From CAZTPC01 sp964615565 (GTDB lineage: Bacteria; Patescibacteriota; Saccharimonadia; Saccharimonadales; AWTP1-31), in contig CAZTPC010000010.1 in NCBI GenBank assembly GCA_964615565.1, forward strand, positions 1-35,538: 35,538 nt of DNA. The letters run 5' to 3'. This document shows positions 30,195 to 35,538 of the stretch, piece after piece. The notes beneath the pieces are model-generated. The model did no database searches. It was not told the DNA's origin and worked only from the letters and a program-made list of their open reading frames with translations. Position numbers and translations under genes: made by a program. Position 1 is the stretch's first letter. Each line of letters opens with the position of its first letter.

Positions 30195-30933
30195 CCTTTA
30201 TTCGCCTAATAATATCCGAGCTACTCCACTTTTTGCCAGTGCGAGGATCCAAAACATCTACAGAACTTTGTGGTACAACGCGGACTACATCTGGGCCGGC
30301 AATGCGAGTCGCTGCGGCTGCTGCCATACTATGCTCTCCATACACTAGCCATGTTCCGAGGAATCCCAAGTTGGTAAGACTCTCGCCAAACTGTATGTGC
30401 GAGGCAAGAATGCCATTGGCGTGCCCCGGGTCGCCTTCTACGGTAATAAGATCTACTGTTGGGCGGTATCGTCCATTGCCATCAGGGATCATATAGCCGC
30501 CAATGCGATTAGCTCGGGCTTCCCAGGGGTATACTGGTCGAGCTGCACCACCTTTGTCGTCGCCACTTTTCTTGTTGGCGACTTTATAGTCGGCATCAAG
30601 GGTAACAATTAGCATTGTTAGCTCGCTAGCGACCATCTCCATCTGTGTTGCTGGGTCTGCCTCGTCGAACTCTTCACCCAACCTAGCCCTGGTTGCTTCG
30701 ACGCGACAGCTGCGCAGATACCACGGGTGGCCATCGTGTGGCACGTCGTATGCACCATCAACAATGGCAACATGCCCACCAAAATCGATATGCTGCTCAA
30801 TTGTGCGTAGTAGCCCAGTCTCCTGCACAGTAGTAATTGGGTATGAAAGTTGAAAAGGATCAACCAGCGATCCGTACAGGGCTCTAGCCGGGTCGACGTC
30901 AAGTCGCTCGAGTGCTTGTCTATCAGTTGCCAT
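30181..30933 (-). CDS. Cytidylyltransferase-like nucleotidyltransferase
   Basis: This 250-residue protein has the HxGH nucleotide-binding motif in DGAYDVPHDGHPWYLRSCRV (His66-His69) after the strand GGHVAIVD. Near the C-terminus KKWSSSDIIRRI resembles the ISSTxxR motif of the NMNAT/PPAT/cytidylyltransferase superfamily. It should transfer a nucleotide to a phosphorylated acceptor; NadD-, CoaD- or RibF-like roles are possible but the rest is divergent, and it is longer than CoaD or NadD. It is the middle gene of a three-gene run: 16 nt after the small acidic protein and overlapping the HIT gene. Nucleotidyl transfer plus HIT hydrolysis suggests linked adenylate chemistry (inference). Confidence 0.7.
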   Translation of the reverse strand: MATDRQALERLDVDPARALYGSLVDPFQLSYPITTVQETGLLRTIEQHIDFGGHVAIVDGAYDVPHDGHPWYLRSCRVEATRARLGEEFDEADPATQMEMVASELTMLIVTLDADYKVANKKSGDDKGGAARPVYPWEARANRIGGYMIPDGNGRYRPTVDLITVEGDPGHANGILASHIQFGESLTNLGFLGTWLVYGEHSMAAAAATRIAGPDVVRVVPQSSVDVLDPRTGKKWSSSDIIRRIKGDDV

Positions 30934-30949
30934 TAGTTATCCTGTTCGG

Positions 30950-31333
30950 CTACGCCGCAATCTCGTCTGGTAGTGGGTTGTAGTCAGGGTGCTCTTCTCT
31001 TAGGGCTGCAAAGGCAGCAAGAGATTCTTCGATAGTTTCGTCGCCAATAGTTTCTTTTCGACCGTCTGCATGAAGTGCAGGATCGTTTCGTTGCTCCGTA
31101 GAAATTACAGAGCCTGCAAACTCGATGAGACAAGCGGCGTCTGGGTCGCCCCATATTGCGGTGAGATAGATCCCAGTAATCATGCTCTCAATCTGCTGTG
31201 TTGATAGCCCTGATAAGGCTGTCATACCAGTAGCACGTTCGACATCAAATCCACATTGGGCTAACTCAGTATCAAATTCTGTAATTCTGCCGAATTCACC
31301 TCTTCCGCATTCAAGTTTTGGATTGTCAGCCAT
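30950..31333 (-). CDS. Hypothetical small acidic protein
   Basis: I do not recognise this 127-residue acidic protein. It is mostly helical, with SGLSTQQIESMITGIYLTAI and IEESLAAFAALREEHPDYNP, and has three Cys residues (LECGRG, AQCGFD, AACLIE). It has no signal or membrane segment. It is the first gene of the run that continues with the nucleotidyltransferase and HIT genes. The ATG at 31333 has an excellent AAAGGAGA ribosome-binding site. Its promoter overlaps a 10-bp palindrome, so the run may be regulated. Confidence 0.6.
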   Translation of the reverse strand: MADNPKLECGRGEFGRITEFDTELAQCGFDVERATGMTALSGLSTQQIESMITGIYLTAIWGDPDAACLIEFAGSVISTEQRNDPALHADGRKETIGDETIEESLAAFAALREEHPDYNPLPDEIAA

Positions 31334-31351
31334 AATTTCTCCTTTTGAATA

Positions 31352-31381
31352 ACTATAGCGCTATGGTTCTTGAGGGTGCAA
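31352..31381 (-). promoter_or_regulatory. Promoter with overlapping palindromic operator
   Basis: On the minus strand TTGCAC (31381-31376) and TATAGT (31357-31352) are 18 bp apart. The perfect palindrome ATAGCGCTAT (31355-31364) covers the start of the -10, an ideal place for a repressor. No matching regulator gene is identified in the window. Confidence 0.5.
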
Positions 31382-31459
31382 GGAGTTATATCTAAACCAC
31401 AACATATTTGTGCATAATGCATACTCCTACCCCTGGGATATTTCAAATGATAACAGAAT

Positions 31460-31484
31460 AAAAAAAGACCCGGTTTCCCGGGCC
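31460..31484 (-). terminator. Intrinsic terminator of the ribosomal operon
   Basis: On the minus strand a 7-bp stem (GGCCCGG with CCGGGTC, one G-U pair) is capped by GAAA and followed by seven T. It starts 22 nt after the rpsI stop. Confidence 0.92.
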
Positions 31485-31505
31485 ATTTTTTGTAACCAGC
31501 GTTGA

Positions 31506-31925
31506 TTAACGCTTGGTAAATTGGCGTTGCTTGCGAGCGCCTTTGAGACCAAACTTCTTGCGTTCCTTCTCGCGTGGGTCACGACCAAGTAGGTCGGCAC
31601 GTTTGAGGGTTTGCTTGTAGTCTTCATTGACGGCCACAAGAGCCTTAGAAGTAGCAAGGCGGATAGCAATTGCTTGTCCGCTCATACCACCACCAGATAC
31701 AACAACAGTCACATCAAACTTACCGTTTTGCTCAAGTAAGGTGAATGGCTTCTGTAGTTCTGCTAGAAGTGATTTGCTGCCGGCGAAATATTCTTCGGCA
31801 GTTTTGCTGTTGATGGTAATGTTACCTTTACCGCTCATTAGACGAACACGAGCTGTTACGCTTTTGCGTCGGCCGAGGGCGTAGAAGTAGTTACCAGCCT
31901 TCTTAGGGGTAGTAGTTTCAGCCAT
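31506..31925 (-). CDS. rpsI: Ribosomal protein uS9
   Basis: This 139-residue small-subunit protein shows the S9 pattern: FYALGRRKSVTARVRLMSGK at the start, VVVSGGGMSGQAIAIRLATS in the middle, and the conserved basic end GLKGARKQRQFTKR whose terminal Arg reaches the P-site tRNA. The usual KKFGLKGARKAPQFSKR end is nearly complete. It shares one base with the rplM stop (TAATG type) and is followed by a strong terminator, so it closes the operon. Confidence 0.98.
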   Translation of the reverse strand: MAETTTPKKAGNYFYALGRRKSVTARVRLMSGKGNITINSKTAEEYFAGSKSLLAELQKPFTLLEQNGKFDVTVVVSGGGMSGQAIAIRLATSKALVAVNEDYKQTLKRADLLGRDPREKERKKFGLKGARKQRQFTKR

Positions 31926-32407
31926 TATTTAGCCTTCCCTTCTGTCTTAGCTGCTTTAACAGTAAATACTTCTGGCATTTGAGCGTTATGATTGTGCTCA
32001 GAACCGGTGTAAACCTTGAGACGAGCCAATCGGCCGTCACGAAGTTTGTTTACTGGAAGCATACCGCGAATTGCTTTGGTTAGAACTAGTGTAGAGTCCT
32101 TTGCCATAACATCTTTTAGAGCAGCTGTTTTTAGTCCACCAGGGTAACCACTGTGCTTGTAATACATCTTGCCTTCCATCTTGTTGCCAGTAGCAACGAG
32201 CTGGTCGGTGTTGATGATGATTACATAGTCACCGCAGTCTACGTGGTGAGTAAACATTGGCTTGCCTTTACCGATAAGCAGGCTAGCTGCTTCGGTGGCG
32301 ATTCGACCGATAGGTGCAGTTGAAGCATCGATAACGTACCACTTACGTGTTACATCGGTTGCTTTTGCACTATATGTCTTAGCTTTTTGGATTTTAGCGG
32401 TAGCCAT
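31925..32407 (-). CDS. rplM: Ribosomal protein uL13
   Basis: This 160-residue large-subunit protein has TRKWYVIDASTAPIGRIATE, DCGDYVIIINTDQLVATGNK, KMYYKHSGYPGGL and AIRGMLPVNKLRDGRLARLK, all diagnostic for L13. It is somewhat longer than the usual 142-150 residues because of short basic extensions at both ends. It shares one base with the stops of neighbouring rplQ and with rpsI, which makes a translationally coupled set. Confidence 0.98.
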   Translation of the reverse strand: MATAKIQKAKTYSAKATDVTRKWYVIDASTAPIGRIATEAASLLIGKGKPMFTHHVDCGDYVIIINTDQLVATGNKMEGKMYYKHSGYPGGLKTAALKDVMAKDSTLVLTKAIRGMLPVNKLRDGRLARLKVYTGSEHNHNAQMPEVFTVKAAKTEGKAK

Positions 32408-32919
32408 TATTTAGCCTCCTTCTTTACTGGGGCCTTTTTGGCTGCAGTTTTTGTGGCAGGCTTAGCTGCTGGCTTTGCCTTAGGTGCTTCAACCTTAGCT
32501 GCCTTTGGAGCAGCCTTGTCGGCTGAAGAAGCCGCAGTCTTTGATACTGGAGCTTCTTTTAGATCGTCTACGAAGCTAACTTGAGCCATGGCAGCGTTGT
32601 CACCACGTCGACTCTCGAGCTTTGTAATACGAACATGACCACTTACTCGTCCCTTAAGCTTTGGTGCGATTTCATCGACTAACTTATGGGCACTTGCAAC
32701 AGTCTGAAGACCAGAGATTACCTGACGGCGGTTGTGAAGGTCGCCCTTCTTTGCCTTTGTGATGAGCTTCTCAATGTAAGGAACAAGTTCCTTAGCCTTA
32801 GGAAGCGTCGTTTTGATTGATTCGTCGCGCACGAAAGACTCAGCAAGGCTCTTGATCAGCGCAGTACGCTGGTCTGTCTCTCGGTGGAATTTGCGACCTT
32901 TATATCCGTGACGATGCAT
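32407..32919 (-). CDS. rplQ: Ribosomal protein bL17 with Ala/Lys/Pro-rich tail
   Basis: The first 120 residues are canonical L17 (MHRHGYKGRKFHRETDQRTA, LVPYIEKLITKAKKGDLHNR). The typical family length is about 115-130; here the protein has 170 residues because of a low-complexity Ala/Lys/Pro tail (AAPKAAKVEAPKAKPAAKPA and similar). This tail is probably unstructured and binds rRNA or acidic partners on the ribosome surface. The start lies 1 nt after the rpoA stop. Confidence 0.97.
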   Translation of the reverse strand: MHRHGYKGRKFHRETDQRTALIKSLAESFVRDESIKTTLPKAKELVPYIEKLITKAKKGDLHNRRQVISGLQTVASAHKLVDEIAPKLKGRVSGHVRITKLESRRGDNAAMAQVSFVDDLKEAPVSKTAASSADKAAPKAAKVEAPKAKPAAKPATKTAAKKAPVKKEAK

Positions 32920-32920
32920 C

Positions 32921-33868
32921 TTATAGCTCCAACTCGCTCATTTTATCTTTAACTTCGTCGAGTGCTTTACTACCGAAGCCTTTAAGATCGCGCAACTCAG
33001 CATCACTAAGACTAAAGAGGTCCTTTAGCGTGTGGATGTCGTTGTTGATCAGGGCGTTAGTAGTACGAGCTGAGAGGTTAAGATCTTCGATAGAAGTCAT
33101 AAGTTCTGCTGGCTCGTCACCTTCGTTTGCACCTTCGTCGCCAGCAACGTTATTAGCGTTTAGTGGCGTACCGGCTTCGACGCGAGTCTGGCCAGCAAGT
33201 GCTGTGTATTGGTTAACAAGGATAGCTGCGGCTTCTTCGAAAGCGTCACTTGGTGTGATGCTACCGTCGGTATCAACAGTTAGAAGTAGACGGTCAAGGT
33301 CGGTCATTTGACCAACACGAGTGTTTTCTACCTTGTAACGAACTCGAAGTACTGGAGTGAAGATGGCGTCTAGAGCGATCATATCGCTAGCCTTCTTTGC
33401 TGCAGCTTCTTCGATAGTGCGGTAACCGCGACCAGTCTCGACAACTAGATCCATGACAAACTTTGATTTGTCGTCATCAAGTGTGGCGATAACGTGGTCG
33501 GTGTTTACTACTTCGACGTCAGCATTTGTAGTGATATCTTTTGCAGTAACCTTGCCCTTACCAGTTTTGGTGATTCGTAAGTTCTGTGGTTCGTCGCTGA
33601 ATACGCGGAAACGGATTCCTCGAAGTGCAAGCATGATGTCTACGACATCTTCTTTTACACCTTTAACAGTAGTGAACTCATGGGTAGCTCCTTCGATTTT
33701 GAAAGAGGTTACAGCTGCACCAGCAATGCTCGAAAGAAGAACACGGCGAAGTGAGTTTCCAAGAGTCATTCCGTAGCCGCTGTGTAGTGGCTCGATAACG
33801 AAAGTCGCAGAGTTACTACCGTGGTCGTCTACACGAACGAGTCCTGGGGTGTGAATTGTTTTTGACAT
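32921..33868 (-). CDS. rpoA: RNA polymerase alpha subunit
   Basis: This 315-residue protein has the N-terminal assembly domain (HSGYGMTLGNSLRRVLLSSI, GAAVTSFKIEGATHEF, VRYKVENTRVGQ) and the C-terminal domain (SIEDLNLSARTTNALINNDI, LKGFGSKALDEVKDKM), joined by an acidic linker (VAGDEGANEGDEPAE). The C-terminal domain can contact UP elements and activators. It lies between rpsD and rplQ, the standard bacterial order. The ATG at 33868 has an AAGGAG-type ribosome-binding site in the short gap after rpsD. Confidence 0.98.
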   Translation of the reverse strand: MSKTIHTPGLVRVDDHGSNSATFVIEPLHSGYGMTLGNSLRRVLLSSIAGAAVTSFKIEGATHEFTTVKGVKEDVVDIMLALRGIRFRVFSDEPQNLRITKTGKGKVTAKDITTNADVEVVNTDHVIATLDDDKSKFVMDLVVETGRGYRTIEEAAAKKASDMIALDAIFTPVLRVRYKVENTRVGQMTDLDRLLLTVDTDGSITPSDAFEEAAAILVNQYTALAGQTRVEAGTPLNANNVAGDEGANEGDEPAELMTSIEDLNLSARTTNALINNDIHTLKDLFSLSDAELRDLKGFGSKALDEVKDKMSELEL

Positions 33869-33880
33869 GTATTCTTCTCC

Positions 33881-34504
33881 TTAGCGTGAGTAGTATTCTA
33901 CGATTAGTTGCTCATTGATTTCTGGTTCAGCCTCGTCTCGTGTAGGGACGCCAGATACGGAAATTTCGAATTTCTTGCGGTTTACCTTTAGCCAAGCTGG
34001 GATAGTGTCTGGACTGGCAGGGCTAACATCGTCGATACGCTTGAAGTACTCATTCTTCTGACTTGCAGGACGAAGAACGATTTCGTCGCCAGCGCGTAGT
34101 CGGATAGAAGGAATGTCGACGCGTCGACCGTTTAGCATGAAGTGGCCATGGGTCACCAGCTGACGAGCAGCACGGCGACTAACGGCTAGACCGCTACGGT
34201 AAATAGCGTTGTCGAGACGTCGCTCTAGAAGTTGCAGTAGGATTTCGCCAGACTGACCTTCTTTGCGGTTAGCTTCGGCCATAAGGTTGCTAAATTGCTT
34301 TTCGAGCAAGCCATATAGTCGTTTAACCTTTTGCTTCTCACGAAGTTGTAGGCTGTACTGGCTTGGCTTATTGCGCATGCCGCGACTGTTAGCAGACTGC
34401 CCTGGAAGCGCACTGCGCTTTACAAGTGCTTTGTGAGCTTTAGGGTGAAGAGCGTAGCCTTCTCGGCGGCTCATTTTGACAATAGATTGTGTATCACGTG
34501 CCAT
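33881..34504 (-). CDS. rpsD: Ribosomal protein uS4 (cysteine-free)
   Basis: This 207-residue S4 has the family core: KPSQYSLQLREKQKVKRLYG, LLERRLDNAIYRSGLAVSRR, the S4 RNA-binding domain ARQLVTHGHFMLNGRRVDIP and the conserved C-terminal tail RDEAEPEINEQLIVEYYSR. The N-terminal zinc-binding Cys residues of C+ forms are absent. It nucleates 30S assembly and, in many bacteria, represses its own operon. It is 2 nt after rpsK. Confidence 0.98.
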   Translation of the reverse strand: MARDTQSIVKMSRREGYALHPKAHKALVKRSALPGQSANSRGMRNKPSQYSLQLREKQKVKRLYGLLEKQFSNLMAEANRKEGQSGEILLQLLERRLDNAIYRSGLAVSRRAARQLVTHGHFMLNGRRVDIPSIRLRAGDEIVLRPASQKNEYFKRIDDVSPASPDTIPAWLKVNRKKFEISVSGVPTRDEAEPEINEQLIVEYYSR

Positions 34505-34506
34505 GA

Positions 34507-35004
34507 TTAGACTCTCCTTGCCTTCTTAGGTCGCACGCCACCGTGAGCGACACCTGTTACATCTTTGATGCTCTCAACAGCAATGCCGAGAGTGTTAAGG
34601 GTTCGGACAGCAGATTCGCGACCTAAGCCAACGCCTTTTACAAAGACATCAGCTTTGCTGAAGCCGTATTGCTGACGAGCAGCGTTACCGGCTTTTTCGC
34701 AAGCTACCTGGGCAGCATAAGCAGTACCCTTCTTAGACCCACGGAAACCGCAAGCGCCAGAGCTGCTAGCAGTTAGTGCACCACCTTGTGCGTCAGTGAA
34801 GGTGATGATGGTGTTGTTAAAGCTTGCCTGGATATGGACCTGTCCAAAAGCCACAGCTCGCTTTAGTTTTTTGCGCTTTGGTGCAGCGGCAACTTCGGTA
34901 GTTGTTTCTGCTTTTGTAGCATCTAGAGTTTGCTCGATAGTATTTTCTACCGGAGTTTCTACTAGATTTTCGGAAGTTTCGGTTGGTTTAGTTTCTTCAG
35001 CCAT
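34507..35004 (-). CDS. rpsK: Ribosomal protein uS11 with N-terminal extension
   Basis: The C-terminal 120 residues are canonical S11 (GQVHIQASFNNTIITFTDAQ, SSGACGFRGSKKGTAYAAQV, GVAHGGVRPKKARRV). About 45 extra acidic, Thr/Glu-rich residues precede them (MAEETKPTETSENLVETPVE onward), followed by a basic hinge APKRKKLKRAV. The usual family length is about 128. The start with AGGATT-like sequence and the intact frame make the extension credible; it could be disordered on the 30S platform. It lies between rpsM and rpsD. Confidence 0.97.
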   Translation of the reverse strand: MAEETKPTETSENLVETPVENTIEQTLDATKAETTTEVAAAPKRKKLKRAVAFGQVHIQASFNNTIITFTDAQGGALTASSSGACGFRGSKKGTAYAAQVACEKAGNAARQQYGFSKADVFVKGVGLGRESAVRTLNTLGIAVESIKDVTGVAHGGVRPKKARRV

Positions 35005-35027
35005 AATTTAGAATCCTGGTACTAAGA

Positions 35028-35414
35028 CTAAGTCTTAGACGCTACTTTCTTAGCGGTACCACCGACAGTTACTTTCTTACCGCGCCTGGTTCGGGCGTTG
35101 GTCTTGGTCCGTTGACCACGACTTGGAAGACTCATCTTGTGACGAAGGCCACGATAAGCGTTAATGTCTTTTAGTCGCTTGATGTTGCCACTAACGATAC
35201 GCTGTAGCTCACCTTCAACAGTTAGAGTTTCGTTGATGACTTCCTGGATCTTACCGATCTCGGCGTCAGTCAAGTTCTTAACTCGAACAGTTGGCTCGAC
35301 TTTAGCTGCGGCGAGAATATCACCAGCAGTTTTTGGCCCAATGCCGTACACATATGTTAATGATATCTGTACCTGCTTTTCGGCCGGAATGGTTACTCCT
35401 GAAATACGAGCCAT
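35028..35414 (-). CDS. rpsM: Ribosomal protein uS13
   Basis: This 128-residue protein begins MARISGVTIPAEKQVQISLT, includes YGIGPKTAGDILAAAKVEPT (the conserved helix-hairpin) and ends in the basic tail LPSRGQRTKTNARTRRGKKV, which contacts the P-site tRNA. All S13 landmarks are present and the length is normal. Its ATG shares a base with the rpmJ stop (TAATG). Confidence 0.98.
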   Translation of the reverse strand: MARISGVTIPAEKQVQISLTYVYGIGPKTAGDILAAAKVEPTVRVKNLTDAEIGKIQEVINETLTVEGELQRIVSGNIKRLKDINAYRGLRHKMSLPSRGQRTKTNARTRRGKKVTVGGTAKKVASKT

Positions 35415-35530
35415 TAGCCTTGCCTCTGCTTGTGCTTTGGTTTTAATTTGTTGATTACGTAAAGACGGCCCTTACGACGCACAATCTTGTCGTCAGGACT
35501 AATTTTCTTGACGCTAGCACGTACTTTCAT
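35414..35530 (-). CDS. rpmJ: Ribosomal protein bL36 (cysteine-free form)
   Basis: A 38-residue frame reads MKVRASVKKISPDDKIVRRK and continues GRLYVINKLKPKHKQRQG. This is L36 by its ends (MKVRASVKKI and PKHKQRQG) and its place before rpsM. The zinc ribbon Cys residues (normally CPKC and a later Cys-His) are replaced by SPDD and KLKP, with only the final His kept, so it is a C- form that would not bind zinc. Too short for ordinary gene calls. The first 5' bases run close to the window edge, so its upstream partner is not visible. Confidence 0.93.
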   Translation of the reverse strand: MKVRASVKKISPDDKIVRRKGRLYVINKLKPKHKQRQG

Positions 35531-35538
35531 ACGGATCA

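Overview
The window most resembles a chromosomal segment of Candidatus Saccharibacteria (TM7) or a close Patescibacteria/CPR relative. The evidence is a compact, mostly minus-strand ribosomal run (rpmJ-rpsM-rpsK-rpsD-rpoA-rplQ-rplM-rpsI), ribosomal proteins L36, L33 and S4 without zinc-binding cysteines, very short intergenic spaces, many small orphan genes, a very large Ig/FN3 surface protein coupled to a MacB-like ABC pair, and a sparse set of redox enzymes. TGA behaves as a normal stop, so this is not an SR1/Gracilibacteria-type code. The assignment is an inference from gene content and style, not from a database search.

Layout. 1-6.3 kb: zinc-ribbon protein, VKOR, NDH-2, an FAD-linked lactate/glycolate-type oxidase, a small basic membrane protein, a metallo-beta-lactamase-fold hydrolase and a Tat-type lipoprotein; this is largely envelope and redox. 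6.3-8.1 kb: a DrrA/DrrB-type exporter whose ATPase gene is broken. 8.2-15.9 kb: one operon with a giant surface protein (split by a frameshift near 10.7 kb), a MacB-like ATPase and a MacB/FtsX permease. 15.9-21.3 kb: rarA, a lipoprotein behind a structured leader, a P-loop kinase, an orphan protein, a SanA/DUF218 protein, a NUDIX hydrolase, rpmG and a 30-residue protein. 21.3-26.8 kb: tRNA-Thr(GGT), tRNA-Tyr and tRNA-Thr(TGT), a YecM-like protein, a kinase, a TPR protein, holB, an RluA-family pseudouridine synthase and a cupin. 26.8-29.8 kb: trpS, two small genes and a class II DAHP synthase. 29.8-31.4 kb: HIT protein, nucleotidyltransferase and a small acidic protein. 31.5-35.5 kb: ribosomal proteins and rpoA.

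The most striking item is a complete, trp-type transcription attenuator upstream of the DAHP synthase gene (minus strand, about 29572-29754). It has a TTGACA/17/TATCGT promoter, a 30-codon leader peptide with consecutive Tyr-Trp-Phe codons, and four RNA segments that can form a 1:2 hairpin, a 12-of-13-bp 2:3 antiterminator or a 3:4 intrinsic terminator with a U tract. It would let the first enzyme of aromatic biosynthesis respond to Tyr, Trp and Phe charging. trpS lies in the same direction downstream.

A second theme is transcription start placement. At least twelve gene starts (and one micro-ORF) have a -10 hexamer ending 6, 7 or 9 nt before the start codon and no Shine-Dalgarno sequence, which implies leaderless mRNAs. 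A third theme is three apparent frameshifts (DrrA-like ATPase, giant surface protein, small secreted protein at 22.7 kb) that are either sequencing/assembly errors or real lesions. A second candidate cis-regulatory RNA, with a perfect sigma-70 promoter, a 9-codon ORF and an 11-bp helix that hides the ribosome-binding site, precedes the lipoprotein at 17.4 kb.
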